A stretch of DNA of 64,000 nt, from positions 1-64,000 of the forward strand of contig CAZZLW010000071.1 of NCBI GenBank assembly GCA_964654605.1, written 5' to 3'. Under the pieces are notes generated by a model. The model ran no database searches, was not told the DNA's origin, and was given only the letters and a program-made list of their open reading frames with translations. Both the position numbers and the translations under genes were made by a program. Numbering within the stretch: position 1 is the first letter of the stretch; each line of letters begins with the position of its first letter. Shown in pieces: positions 42,609 through 51,641 of this stretch. The DNA is from Raineya sp964654605. GTDB lineage: Bacteria > Bacteroidota > Bacteroidia > Cytophagales > Thermonemataceae.

Positions 42609-44132
42609 ATGAAAATTCAATCGGCTTTAATTTCGGTATTTTACAAAGACGGATTAGAAGAAATTATCCGCACCCTACACGCCCAAGGCGTACAATTGTA
42701 TTCCACAGGTGGTACTCAACAATTCATTGAAAGTTTGGGCATACCCGTAACGGCGGTAGAAAATCTCACTGCTTATCCTTCTATTTTAGGGGGGCGTGTA
42801 AAAACTTTACACCCCAAAGTTTTTGGAGGAATTTTGGCAAGGCGTTCCCATAGTCAAGACCAAGCCGAACTTGCTCAATACGAAATTCCTACCATAGACC
42901 TTGTGATTGTAGATTTGTATCCTTTTGAAGAAACCCTGCAAAAAGGAGCAACAGAAAGCGAAATCATTGAAAAAATTGATATTGGAGGTATTTCGCTTAT
43001 TCGTGCCGCCGCCAAAAACTTTCAAGATGTGCTAATTGTTGCTTCCAAAAACCAATACTCTTATTTTTTGCAGTTGTTGCAAGAGCAAAAAGGTGAATTT
43101 ACGTTAGAGCAACGCAAATATTTCGCTACACAAGCCTTTGCCATTAGTTCGCATTACGATACGGCTATTTTTAAGTATTTCAATGAACAAACCCGTGCCC
43201 AAATGGCTTTCAAAGAAAGTATTTTAGAAAGCCGCCAGTTGCGTTACGGCGAAAATCCTCATCAAAAAGGCTATTTCTTTGGTGATTTAGAAAAAATGTT
43301 TGAGCAACTCAATGGCAAAGAATTGAGCTACAACAATTTAGTAGATATTGATGCCGCCATAGGCTTGATAGATGAATTTGAGCCTCACACACCTGCCTGT
43401 GCTATTATCAAGCATACCAACGCTTGTGGTTGTGCCTTGGGCGAAAGTGTATTAGAGGCTTATCAGAAAGCTCTCGCCGCTGACCCTGTTTCGGCTTTTG
43501 GAGGAATTATTGTGTTTAACCAAAAAGTAAATACCCAAGCGGCAGAGGAGTTAGATAAGTTGTTCTTTGAGGTACTCATCGCTCCTGACTATGAAAGTGA
43601 GGCTTTGGAAAAGCTAAAAGCCAAGAAAAATCGCATTATTCTGCAAAGGAAGCATACAGATTTGCCTACTTGGCAGTTTGGGACTTTGCTCAATGGAGTA
43701 GTAATGCAAGAAAAAGACCTTAAAACCGAAACCGAAGCCGATTTGCAGGTAGTTACTGAAAAAGCACCTTCGCAGAGTGAAATTAGAGCCTTGCTTTTTG
43801 CTTCCAAAGTTGCCAAACACACCAAATCAAATACAATTGTACTCGCCAGTGAAACGCAACTATTAGCAAGTGGTACAGGGCAAACCTCACGAGTTGATGC
43901 TCTGCGGCAGGCAATAGCAAAAGCCGAAAGTTTTGGTTTTTCGCTCCAAGGGGCAGTTATGGCTTCTGACGCATTTTTTCCTTTTGCCGATAGCGTTGAG
44001 ATTGCTCATAAAGCAGGAATTACGGCTGTCATTCAGCCCGGAGGTTCTATTCGCGACCAAGAAAGTATTGATTACTGCAACCAAAACGGCTTAGCAATGG
44101 TTTTTACAGGTATCAGGCATTTCAGGCACTAA
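42609..44132 (+). CDS. purH: Bifunctional AICAR transformylase/IMP cyclohydrolase
   Basis: Catalyses the last two steps of IMP synthesis. 507 residues. The N-terminal MGS-like cyclohydrolase domain (1-195) shows YSTGGTQQFIESLGIPV and GGRVKTLHPKVFGGILARR. The C-terminal transformylase domain shows LRYGENPHQKGYFF, the catalytic KHTNACGCALG and DPVSAFGGIIVFN, ending in MVFTGIRHFRH. It lies in tandem with lnt and the DUF6702-like gene with gaps of 1 and 12 bases, so the three are probably co-transcribed despite unrelated roles. Confidence 0.97.
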   Translation: MKIQSALISVFYKDGLEEIIRTLHAQGVQLYSTGGTQQFIESLGIPVTAVENLTAYPSILGGRVKTLHPKVFGGILARRSHSQDQAELAQYEIPTIDLVIVDLYPFEETLQKGATESEIIEKIDIGGISLIRAAAKNFQDVLIVASKNQYSYFLQLLQEQKGEFTLEQRKYFATQAFAISSHYDTAIFKYFNEQTRAQMAFKESILESRQLRYGENPHQKGYFFGDLEKMFEQLNGKELSYNNLVDIDAAIGLIDEFEPHTPACAIIKHTNACGCALGESVLEAYQKALAADPVSAFGGIIVFNQKVNTQAAEELDKLFFEVLIAPDYESEALEKLKAKKNRIILQRKHTDLPTWQFGTLLNGVVMQEKDLKTETEADLQVVTEKAPSQSEIRALLFASKVAKHTKSNTIVLASETQLLASGTGQTSRVDALRQAIAKAESFGFSLQGAVMASDAFFPFADSVEIAHKAGITAVIQPGGSIRDQESIDYCNQNGLAMVFTGIRHFRH

Positions 44133-44144
44133 ACGTATCTGCCG

Positions 44145-44639
44145 ATGTTACATTACTGGTTTTTTTGGATTTGGCTAAATTGTGGTGCTTTTCACGATTT
44201 TCATAGCAGTTTCGCCGAAATGTACTACAATCCGCAAGAGAAAGCCTTTCAAGTTTCGCTAAAACTTTTTGCAGATGACCTTGAAAATGCTCTTACGAAG
44301 TTTTCTGGGAAAAAATATCTTTTGGGAGCTTTGGGCAAAGACCGCTCGCCCGATGAAGTTTTAGTTAAATATTTGGAGCAAAAATTTCGGTTGGTGCATA
44401 AAAAGAAAAACAAGCTCATTCCTATTCGCTACATAGGCAAGGAAATAGGCGTAGAAAGCGTAACCGCTTACTTTGAAATGCCCTTTGACGAAAAACTTTC
44501 GCATTACGAACTTCAAAATACCATTATGCTGGAACTTTTTGATGACCAAAGCAATATCGTTCTGCTTCAAAAAGACGGAAAACGCAAATCTTTTGAGTTG
44601 AACAAAGATAAATCTGCCGTACTTTTGAATTTTTGGTGA
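44145..44639 (+). CDS. DUF6702-like protein
   Basis: 164 residues. A short hydrophobic N-terminus (MLHYWFFWIWLNCGAF) leads into HDFHSSFAEMYYNPQEKAFQVSLKLFADDLENAL, the pattern of the Bacteroidota DUF6702 family (a His/Phe start, a strand with an aromatic YN, then a DDLE motif). The rest is strand-rich. Probably exported or membrane tethered; function unknown. It is third in the lnt-purH run, and an AT-rich inverted repeat follows its stop. Confidence 0.65.
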   Translation: MLHYWFFWIWLNCGAFHDFHSSFAEMYYNPQEKAFQVSLKLFADDLENALTKFSGKKYLLGALGKDRSPDEVLVKYLEQKFRLVHKKKNKLIPIRYIGKEIGVESVTAYFEMPFDEKLSHYELQNTIMLELFDDQSNIVLLQKDGKRKSFELNKDKSAVLLNFW

Positions 44640-44722
44640 AAAGTTTTTTACAAAAAACTTGCTCACCCAAAACTTTTCGCTAATTTCGCAAGACACAGGA
44701 AGCAAAGAAAATCTGTATAAAT

Positions 44723-45751
44723 ATGGCTAAAACAAAAAATTCTGCAAAGCAAAAGCAAGAGAGCTACCATTTTTCCAAAGAAACCTACTTGTTTTGGTTT
44801 GAAAAAATGCTCCTCATACGCCGTTTTGAAGAAAAAGCAGGGCAACTCTACGGAAGGCAAAAAATTAAAGGCTTTTGCCATTTGTATATCGGGCAAGAGG
44901 CTTGTGCTGTGGGGGCTGTTACGGCTCTTACCAAAGACGATAAATGGATAACTGCCTACCGCGACCACGGGCATCCTTTGGCTCTGGGTACTTCTGCCAA
45001 TGCCGTAATGGCTGAACTTTTTGCCAAAGCTACGGGCTGTTCCAAAGGAAAAGGAGGCTCTATGCACATTTTTGATAAATCTGTAAATTTTGCAGGAGGG
45101 CACGGTATTGTAGGGGGGCAAATTCCTTTGGGAGCAGGTATCGCTTTTGCCGAAAAATATAACAAAACCAAAAACCTTTGCATTTGCTATATGGGTGATG
45201 GGGCAACTCGGCAAGGGGCTTTGCACGAAACTTTCAATATGGCTATGCTATGGCAACTGCCTGTAATTTTTGTGATTGAAAACAATGGTTACGCTATGGG
45301 TACTTCGGTAAAACGTACTTCCAACGTAACAGAATTGTATCAGTTGGGCGAAAGCTACGATATGCCTTCGGAGCCTGTTGATGCAATGAAAGTAGAAGAA
45401 GTGCATCTGGCAGTGGCTCGTGCCGCCGAAAGAGCAAGAAGCGGAGGTGGTCCTACTTTGCTGGAATTTAGAACTTATCGCTATCGTGGGCATTCTATGT
45501 CGGACCCCGCCAAGTACCGCACCAAAGAAGAATTGGAAGCCTACAAAGCATTAGACCCCATTGAGCAAGTTCGTAAAACTATTTTAGAAAACAAGTTTGC
45601 TACCGAAGCCGATTTGGAAGCTATAGAGGCAAGAATTATTGCTGAAGTAGAAGCCTCTGTGGAATTTGCAGAAAATTCGCCTTATCCCGACCCCAGCGAG
45701 GCTTTCAAAGATGTGTATGTTCAGACAGATTATCCTTTCGTAATGGATTAG
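44723..45751 (+). CDS. pdhA: Pyruvate dehydrogenase E1 component, alpha subunit
   Basis: Thiamine-diphosphate subunit of the E1 heterotetramer that decarboxylates pyruvate and passes acetyl to E2. 342 residues. The ThDP motif starts GDGATRQGALHE and ends ENNGYAMGTS. The regulatory-loop region YRYRGHSMSDPAKYR and the N-terminal LIRRFEEKAGQLYGRQKIKGFCHLYIGQEA block are also clear, and strongly favour pyruvate over branched-chain substrates. The beta subunit and E2 genes are not in the window, a split layout found in other Bacteroidota. Confidence 0.95.
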   Translation: MAKTKNSAKQKQESYHFSKETYLFWFEKMLLIRRFEEKAGQLYGRQKIKGFCHLYIGQEACAVGAVTALTKDDKWITAYRDHGHPLALGTSANAVMAELFAKATGCSKGKGGSMHIFDKSVNFAGGHGIVGGQIPLGAGIAFAEKYNKTKNLCICYMGDGATRQGALHETFNMAMLWQLPVIFVIENNGYAMGTSVKRTSNVTELYQLGESYDMPSEPVDAMKVEEVHLAVARAAERARSGGGPTLLEFRTYRYRGHSMSDPAKYRTKEELEAYKALDPIEQVRKTILENKFATEADLEAIEARIIAEVEASVEFAENSPYPDPSEAFKDVYVQTDYPFVMD

Positions 45752-45756
45752 CAAAT

Positions 45757-45787
45757 AAAGCCCTGCAATTTGATTTTGCAGGGCTTT
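45757..45787 (+). terminator. Strong hairpin between pdhA and plsC, touching the plsC start
   Basis: A 12-bp perfect stem (45757-45768 with 45776-45787) and 7-base loop begin 5 bases after the pdhA stop and end 5 bases before the plsC ATG. The T-run is only three bases. It may terminate pdhA, or cover the ribosome site of plsC. Confidence 0.65.
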
Positions 45788-45792
45788 GAAAA

Positions 45793-46545
45793 ATGAAATC
45801 AACCTTGAAAAACCGCTTGAAATTTTTTTTGGGTAGAGTATATTGGTTCTACCTTGCTACCAATTTTACAATAGGTTTTTTGTTGGTTTTCCCTTGGCTA
45901 ATGCTTTCGCATTATGCAAAAGTGCCTTTGCTCAACACCTGGATTTGCAAAATATGGCATTGGTGTTTTTACATTACTTTGGGAGTTTGGGTAAAAAACA
46001 AGTACAAGGCTCATTTTTCGGCTCGTAAAACTTATATTTTTTGTGCCAATCATACTTCTTTTTTGGATATAGCCACTATGGCAGGGCTGATGAAAGGCAA
46101 TTATGCTTTTGTAGGAAAAAGTGATATTATTCACGTGCCACTTTTTGGCTTGATGTTCCGAAAAATGCACATTCCCGTAGATAGAGAAAGCAAAGTCGCT
46201 TCGGCAAAGGCTTTCTTGCAAATGAAAAAGGCTTTGCAAAATGGTAAAAGTTTAATCATTTTCCCCGAAGGAGGTATTCTTACACAAAATCCGCCTGAAA
46301 TGGTTGAATTCAAAGACGGGGCATTTCGCTTGGCAATAGAAACGCAAACACCTATTGTACCAATTACGCTCAAATGGGCTTGGAAAGTGCTTCCTGATGA
46401 TAATAGCCGAAGGGCTTATCCTCATTTCTTGGAAAATATCATTCACCCTGCCATAGAAACGCACACTTTAAGTCTGCAAAATCTTGATGAACTAAAAAGA
46501 GCCGTATTTGAGGTTATTCAGTCGGGTTTGGAAAAAAATCTGTGA
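45793..46545 (+). CDS. plsC: 1-acyl-sn-glycerol-3-phosphate acyltransferase
   Basis: Converts lysophosphatidate to phosphatidate in phospholipid synthesis at the inner membrane. 250 residues. Motif I NHTSFLD carries H87 and D92. Motif III FPEGG is at 157-161, with the glycerophosphate-binding region VPLFGLMFRKMHIPVDR between them. A hydrophobic segment at about 18-38 anchors the enzyme. Other lysophospholipid or ornithine-lipid acyltransferases share these motifs. The start codon follows a strong hairpin by 5 bases, leaving no free ribosome-binding region unless the hairpin is melted. Confidence 0.88.
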   Translation: MKSTLKNRLKFFLGRVYWFYLATNFTIGFLLVFPWLMLSHYAKVPLLNTWICKIWHWCFYITLGVWVKNKYKAHFSARKTYIFCANHTSFLDIATMAGLMKGNYAFVGKSDIIHVPLFGLMFRKMHIPVDRESKVASAKAFLQMKKALQNGKSLIIFPEGGILTQNPPEMVEFKDGAFRLAIETQTPIVPITLKWAWKVLPDDNSRRAYPHFLENIIHPAIETHTLSLQNLDELKRAVFEVIQSGLEKNL

Positions 46546-46562
46546 AGAAACTTATATTTTTG
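46527..46562 (+). promoter_or_regulatory. Candidate promoter of dnaN
   Basis: TTTG (46527-46530) and TATTTTTG (46555-46562) with a 24-base spacer, inside and just after the end of plsC. A second TAGATTTG box (46574-46581) lies nearer the gene. Confidence 0.4.
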
Positions 46563-46626
46563 CAGAAATTTCGTAGATTTGCAAACTTAAAACGTGTAGT
46601 GTATGATTGCCAAACAAGAAACGAAT

Positions 46627-47751
46627 ATGAAATTCACCATTTCTGTCTCTGCTTTACAAAAACAACTTGCTATCATCAATGGTGTTATTAGCAATAATCC
46701 CATTGTGCCGATTTTGGAAAATTTTTTGTTTGAGCTCAAAGAGGGGACACTTACCATTACCGCTTCCGATTTGCAAACAACAATGATTACTCGCTTGCCC
46801 GTAGCGGCAGGGGCAGATATCAATGTGGCAATCCCTGCAAAAATTCTTACCGATACGCTCAAAAGCCTTCCCGACCAGCCTGTAACTTTTGAAATAGATA
46901 ACGAAACTTTCGTTGTGGAAATTCATTCCGAAAATGGTAGATACAAACTTGCAGGCGAAAATGCTGATGATTTCCCACGCGTACCCAATGCGGAAACCAA
47001 TTTCAAAATGCAAATGCCTGCCAAAATATTGGCTTCGGCTATTACAGGAACGCTGTTTGCTACCAGCACCGACGAGTTGCGTCCTGCTATGAATGGCGTT
47101 TTCTTTGATTTAAGAGAAGATGCAAGCAATTTTGTAGCAACTGATGGCAATAGGCTTATCCGTTATCGCCGCACCGACCTCAAAAATTCTCAAAAATTGG
47201 GAGCGATTGTTCCTAAAAAAGCTCTCAATCTGATGAAATCGGCTTTGCCTAACGATGAAACCCCTGTTAGTATAGCCTTTAATAAATCCAATGCCTTTTT
47301 CCAATTTGCAGATACACAAGTAATTTGCCGCTTGATAGATGAGCGTTTCCCCGATTACGAAAATGCTATTCCTGCGAGCAATCCTAACCACCTGACCGTT
47401 TCTCGTACCGAATTACTTGCTTCGCTCAAAAGAATTGTTATTTACGCCAACAGAAATACACATCTTGTTCGCTTCAAAATTAGCAGTGATAATCTTTTCA
47501 TTTCTGCCGAAGATTTAGATTTTTCTAACGAAGCCAACGAAAATCTAACTTGCAACTACGAAGGCGAAGAAATGGAAATCGGTTTCAATGCTAAATTTTT
47601 GATTGAAATGCTTTCCAGTTTAGAAAGTAAAGAAGTGGTTTTTGAGCTTTCTTCGCCTAACCGAGCAGGTATCATACTTCCTACCGAAAAGCAAGACGGC
47701 GAAGATATTTTGATGCTCCTAATGCCACTGATGTTGAATAGTTATGTGTAA
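46627..47751 (+). CDS. dnaN: DNA polymerase III beta subunit (sliding clamp)
   Basis: Ring-shaped processivity clamp of replication. 374 residues from MKFTISVSALQKQL, the usual family start; an ATG 24 bases upstream is less likely. The three repeated clamp domains are visible, with FATDGNRLIRYRR in the second and the C-terminal LLMPLML..YV hydrophobic cleft segment that binds partner peptides. It is not next to dnaA or recF, so this is not the classical origin cluster, and no DnaA-box array was seen nearby. Confidence 0.96.
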   Translation: MKFTISVSALQKQLAIINGVISNNPIVPILENFLFELKEGTLTITASDLQTTMITRLPVAAGADINVAIPAKILTDTLKSLPDQPVTFEIDNETFVVEIHSENGRYKLAGENADDFPRVPNAETNFKMQMPAKILASAITGTLFATSTDELRPAMNGVFFDLREDASNFVATDGNRLIRYRRTDLKNSQKLGAIVPKKALNLMKSALPNDETPVSIAFNKSNAFFQFADTQVICRLIDERFPDYENAIPASNPNHLTVSRTELLASLKRIVIYANRNTHLVRFKISSDNLFISAEDLDFSNEANENLTCNYEGEEMEIGFNAKFLIEMLSSLESKEVVFELSSPNRAGIILPTEKQDGEDILMLLMPLMLNSYV

Positions 47752-47767
47752 AGGATTTGATAACAGA

Positions 47768-47793
47768 AAAGGCAGACTTCAAGGTCTGCCTTT
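47768..47793. terminator. Terminator between dnaN and the Smr-domain gene
   Basis: A 10-bp perfect stem (47768-47777 with 47784-47793) and a 6-base loop between convergent genes. A-rich on the left and T-rich on the right, so usable on both strands. Confidence 0.85.
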
Positions 47794-47799
47794 CTTGTT

Positions 47800-48735
47800 T
47801 TATTTGAGTTTGATAAAAGTTGCTCCGTAGCCAAACTTTTCTTTTTGAGCATCTTTGTAAAAAGCCACTTGTGGGTGTTTGCTGATTTTTTTGTGAATTT
47901 CTTGTCGTAAAGTGCCATTTCCTACGCCGTGAATAAATGTAATTTCAGAAAGTCCGTTGGCAATGGCTCTGTCCAAGCACTTTTCAAAAATTTCCAGTTG
48001 GTAGGCGAGTATTTCATTTGCCGAAAGCGATTGATGCTCTTTCAGGAGTGTTTCAATGTGTAAATCAACCACTGAATCCGTAGGAGAAATTTTTTCGTGG
48101 CAAGCGTAAATGCTTTGTGCCTGCAAGTTTTCTGCTAATTTTTGCGTAGTTTCTGGACTGATACTCTCCTTATCCAACTGAAAAAGATAGCCCTTTTTGC
48201 CTAAAACAGGTACTTCTTGCAGGTTTTTGAACTGATTGGCTCTAAACTTCTGCTTTTTCTGCAAGATTAGAGGCTCTGCAAAGGGCTTGGCGGAAGCATA
48301 AATCATTTGTACGTGGTAGATACCCCAATTTTCTAAATGCGAAATGCTTACCTCTTCAATTTTTTGTGAACTTTGAGGCTCTAAAACTCCCTTGCTGATT
48401 GTAAAAACTTTTTCATTTTGCTCTTTGTGAATAGCAAAAGGTAAAGCCCAATCGCTGTTATTGAGGCAATATAAGGCAAATTTCTGGTCGTTGAGAGGCA
48501 AAAAAGCCAAGTAAATACCAATGGCAGATTGCACTTCACGAACAAGGATTTTGCTATCTTTTTCTTGTGAAGAAAAACGCTTGCTCTCTTCGCTGGAAAT
48601 AAGCACTACTTCACGTTTCTGAACAGGAATGGTGAAGCCATCTTCAATTTCAACCTCTACTATATCGCCTTTGATAGCCACAATCACTCCCGACTCTTTG
48701 CCGTGCAGCAGCCGAACTTTATCGCCTATGTTCAT
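47800..48735 (-). CDS. DUF2027/Smr-domain protein
   Basis: 311 residues. The N-terminus (MNIGDKVRLLHGKESGVIVAIKGDIVEVEIEDGF) is a KOW/SH3-like strand set followed by the DUF2027 region. The last 90 residues form an Smr domain with VVDLHIETL and FIHGVGNGTLRQEI, the MutS2-type nuclease motifs. The HGxGxGxLR motif suggests nucleic-acid nicking, as in MutS2 relatives, but there is no MutS ATPase. The combination is typical of Bacteroidota. It is followed downstream by the convergent dnaN and lies 28 bases from fabD, same strand. Confidence 0.88.
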   Translation of the reverse strand: MNIGDKVRLLHGKESGVIVAIKGDIVEVEIEDGFTIPVQKREVVLISSEESKRFSSQEKDSKILVREVQSAIGIYLAFLPLNDQKFALYCLNNSDWALPFAIHKEQNEKVFTISKGVLEPQSSQKIEEVSISHLENWGIYHVQMIYASAKPFAEPLILQKKQKFRANQFKNLQEVPVLGKKGYLFQLDKESISPETTQKLAENLQAQSIYACHEKISPTDSVVDLHIETLLKEHQSLSANEILAYQLEIFEKCLDRAIANGLSEITFIHGVGNGTLRQEIHKKISKHPQVAFYKDAQKEKFGYGATFIKLK

Positions 48736-48763
48736 AGTTTTGGGTAGCTTAAAACTTTAATTT

Positions 48764-49648
48764 TTACAAAGACATTGCACCTGCTTGTGGGGCAATTTTT
48801 TTCACCAAACCTTGCAAAACTTTGCCTGGTCCGCACTCAATAAATTCGGTAGCTCCGTCTTGGCTCATAGCCAGCACCGATTGTGTCCATTTGACAGGGG
48901 CAGTGAGTTGAGCTATTAGGTTTTTCTTAATTTCATCAGGGTCGCTTACTGCTTTTGCCACAGCATTCTGATACACAGGGCAAATAGGTTTGGCAAAAGG
49001 GGTATTTTCTATGGCTTTCTGCAACTCTTCTTGGGCAGGAAGCATTAGCGGTGAATGAAATGCACCACCTACCTGTAAAATTAAGGCTCTTTTAGCACCT
49101 GCTTGTTTCAGTCGTTCACAAGCAATTTCTACGGCTTGCACCGAACCCGAAATAACAAGCTGACCAGGGCAATTGTAATTGGCAGGTACAACGATATGAT
49201 TAGGGTTTTCATTTCGGATTTCCTCGCAAATCTTTTCAACTTTTTCATCTTCCAAGCCCAAAACTGCCGCCATAGTAGAAGGCGTAATTTCACAGGCTTT
49301 TTGCATAGCTTCGGCACGCTTGGCAACGAGTTGTAAGCCGTTTTCAAAAGAAAGGGTTTTGTTGGCAACCAGTGCCGAAAATTCGCCGAGCGAATGTCCT
49401 GCCACCATATCGGGCTGAATGTTGTGAGCTATGGCAAGAGCTACTGAATGTATGAAAATAGCAGGTTGGGTAACTTTGGTTTGTTTGAGTTCCTCTTCCG
49501 TGCCAGCAAACATAATGTCCGTAATGCTGAAACCTAAAATCTCATTGGCTTGCCTGAAAATTTGTTGGGCAGTAGCGTTGTTTTCGTATAAATCTTTGCC
49601 CATTCCGCTGAATTGCGAGCCTTGTCCGGGAAAAACGTATGCTTTCAT
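48764..49648 (-). CDS. fabD: Malonyl-CoA-ACP transacylase
   Basis: Loads malonyl onto acyl carrier protein for fatty-acid synthesis. 294 residues. The GQGSQFSGMG oxyanion motif (8-17), the nucleophile S86 in AGHSLGEF and the GGAFHSPLM histidine block are all present. It stands alone, without fabH, fabG or acpP next to it. It lies 29 bases downstream of tyrS and 28 bases upstream of the Smr gene on the same strand, so a tyrS-fabD-Smr transcript is plausible. Confidence 0.96.
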   Translation of the reverse strand: MKAYVFPGQGSQFSGMGKDLYENNATAQQIFRQANEILGFSITDIMFAGTEEELKQTKVTQPAIFIHSVALAIAHNIQPDMVAGHSLGEFSALVANKTLSFENGLQLVAKRAEAMQKACEITPSTMAAVLGLEDEKVEKICEEIRNENPNHIVVPANYNCPGQLVISGSVQAVEIACERLKQAGAKRALILQVGGAFHSPLMLPAQEELQKAIENTPFAKPICPVYQNAVAKAVSDPDEIKKNLIAQLTAPVKWTQSVLAMSQDGATEFIECGPGKVLQGLVKKIAPQAGAMSL

Positions 49649-49677
49649 TGCTTAAAGGTTTGATAGTGAAAAAATGC

Positions 49678-50958
49678 TTAAATAACCTGAATAAGCACGT
49701 AATTGGTTTTACCTTTTTGTGCTAAAATATATTTTCCTTGTAATAGTTCAAAATCTGTGGGGATAGCTTCGGGGGAGGTAATTTTGATTTTATTGATACC
49801 CACGGCATTGTTTTGTATCGCCTTGCGAGTTTCTCCTTTTGAGCTGAATACGCCTGCTTCCGCAAGAAAATCAACCACATTCTTACACTCAGAAAGTTTA
49901 TCTTTACTGATTTGCACCTGCGGAACACCCTCAAATACTTCCAAAAGCGTTTTTTCGTCAAGTTTTTTCAAGTCTTCTACTACATCTTTGCCGAAAAGTA
50001 TATTGGAGGCTCTCATTGCATTTTGCAAATCTTGTGTGCTATGGATACGTTCTGTGAGTTCTTGGGCAAGAGCCTTTTGCAAGATACGCTTTTCAGGGCT
50101 TTGAGAATGTTCATTTTCTAAAATCTCTATTTCGTTTTGAGTTTTGAGCGAGAAAACCCTCATCAGGCGAGGCATATCGGCATCGGCTTGATTGATAAAA
50201 AACTGATAAAACTTGTAGGGGCTGGTCATTGAGGCATCAAGCCAAACGTTTCCGCTTTCCGATTTGCCAAATTTAGAGCCATCGGCTTTGGTGAGCAAGG
50301 GAGTGGTAAGGGCAAAAGCCTCGCCACCCTCTATTCGGCGGATAAGTTCGGTGCCTGTGGTAATATTGCCCCATTGGTCGGAGCCGCCCATTTGAAGTTT
50401 GACATTTTTGTTTTTGTAAAGCCAATAAAAATCGTAGCCTTGCAGAAGTTGGTAGCTAAATTCGGTAAAAGAAATGCCACCACCTTCGCCCAAACGATTT
50501 TTTACGGAGTCTTTTGCCATCATATAATTCACGGTGATGTGCTTGCCTACTTTTCTCAAAAATTCCAAGAAGCCCATTTCTTTGAACCAATCATAATTAT
50601 TGACCATTTCAGCGGCATTAGAGCCTTGAAAATCCAAAAACTTTTGCAATTGCTTTTTGATGCCATCTTGGTTTTTTTGTAGCGTTTCTTCATCTAAAAA
50701 CTTTCTTTCCTCGCTTTTGCCCGAAGGGTCGCCAATCATACCTGTTGCACCGCCTACCAAAGCAAAAGGCTTGTGCCCTGCCCGCTGAAAATGTACGAGA
50801 AGCATAATGGTTGCCAAATTGCCAATATGCAGAGAGCTGGCTGTGGGGTCAAAACCGATATAGCCCGAAGTAGGATTTTCTAAAAGTTTTTCGGTGCCTG
50901 GCATAAAGTCGTGCAACATTCCTCGCCAACGCAGTTCTTCAATGAAATTTATACGCAT
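49678..50958 (-). CDS. tyrS: Tyrosyl-tRNA synthetase
   Basis: Class I aminoacyl-tRNA synthetase charging tRNA-Tyr. 426 residues. The first signature is HIGN (44-47) in SSLHIGNLAT, and the KMSKS-type loop reads KFGKSESGNVW. The tyrosine-binding SYQLLQGYDFYWLY and QMGGSDQWGNIT blocks are conserved. The C-terminal S4-like domain (about 360-426) with AVGINKIKI binds the tRNA. No T-box or other leader is recognisable in the 176 bases separating it from the divergent DUF6452-like gene. Confidence 0.97.
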   Translation of the reverse strand: MRINFIEELRWRGMLHDFMPGTEKLLENPTSGYIGFDPTASSLHIGNLATIMLLVHFQRAGHKPFALVGGATGMIGDPSGKSEERKFLDEETLQKNQDGIKKQLQKFLDFQGSNAAEMVNNYDWFKEMGFLEFLRKVGKHITVNYMMAKDSVKNRLGEGGGISFTEFSYQLLQGYDFYWLYKNKNVKLQMGGSDQWGNITTGTELIRRIEGGEAFALTTPLLTKADGSKFGKSESGNVWLDASMTSPYKFYQFFINQADADMPRLMRVFSLKTQNEIEILENEHSQSPEKRILQKALAQELTERIHSTQDLQNAMRASNILFGKDVVEDLKKLDEKTLLEVFEGVPQVQISKDKLSECKNVVDFLAEAGVFSSKGETRKAIQNNAVGINKIKITSPEAIPTDFELLQGKYILAQKGKTNYVLIQVI

Positions 50959-51032
50959 AAACTTGTAGGTTTGAAGTTCATTTTTCTAATGCAAAATGCT
51001 TTGAAATATCTAAAAAGTTATGAACTTTTCGG

Positions 51033-51052
51033 TCTTGGTATAATTTTAGCGT
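51033..51052 (+). promoter_or_regulatory. Promoter-like stretch shared with nuoH
   Basis: These 20 bases match 2137-2156 upstream of nuoH at 18 positions. The right part (TAATTTTA) differs from TAnnTTTG by one base. It lies 82 bases before the DUF6452-like ATG and could be its promoter. Confidence 0.35.
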
Positions 51053-51134
51053 GGCAATTTAGTCAAAAATCTTTTATGCTAAACAAAAGCGTATTGTGAA
51101 AATCCTTGTAAATTTGCAGAAAAGCGATAAAACT

Positions 51135-51641
51135 ATGAAAATACTCCGTCTGATGTTTGGGATAGGGCTTTTCGGGCTTGCTATGTGTGCTTGTGTGCGA
51201 TTGGAAACCATTTGTGCCGATGCCATAGAAGTTCCTGCTGTTGTAAATTTTAAGCAAAAAATAAAATTCAAAGATAGGTTCAATCGGGATTCGGTTGTGC
51301 TGAGAGATACGTTTATATTTCTGAAATTTATCAAACCGCAAGGCTTTGATACTGCTTTATTTGTACCTCAAAGAGCAGGCGATTCTTTACGGGCTGTTCG
51401 TCTGCCTTACAACCCCTTACAAGATACCATAAGTTATATTTTTCATTATCGTAGGGGCGATACTTTACGAAAAGATACTTTACTTTTAGGCTACTTACGC
51501 CGAATTTTGCTGACTTCGCCACAATGCGGTGTCCGTACCGAATATCAGAATACCCGTGTTTTATACCACACCTTTGATTCGCTCACGCTCAAAAACGAAC
51601 AGAACAATGTTTCTTTGGAAATTTTTTATTTTTTCAATTAG
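51135..51641 (+). CDS. DUF6452-like lipoprotein
   Basis: 168 residues from MKILRLMFGIGLFGLAMCAC, a signal peptide with a possible lipobox at C18 or C20; the ATG 39 bases upstream would bury it. Three further features fit DUF6452: an early cysteine (LETIC), a VRLPYNPLQDTISYIF strand pair and a late ILLTSPQCG block. The following gene has the size and form of DUF6048, the usual partner. Probably a periplasm-facing lipoprotein of unknown function. Its end overlaps the next gene by 35 bases. Confidence 0.65.
   Translation: MKILRLMFGIGLFGLAMCACVRLETICADAIEVPAVVNFKQKIKFKDRFNRDSVVLRDTFIFLKFIKPQGFDTALFVPQRAGDSLRAVRLPYNPLQDTISYIFHYRRGDTLRKDTLLLGYLRRILLTSPQCGVRTEYQNTRVLYHTFDSLTLKNEQNNVSLEIFYFFN

Noticed and set aside
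44641..44660. AT-rich inverted repeat after the DUF6702-like gene as a terminator
   Set aside because: The stem is nearly all A-T with almost no loop, and such repeats are expected by chance in this AT-rich sequence.
46527..47751. Replication origin next to dnaN
   Set aside because: dnaA, recF and clusters of DnaA boxes are absent; dnaN alone does not mark an origin in this phylum.
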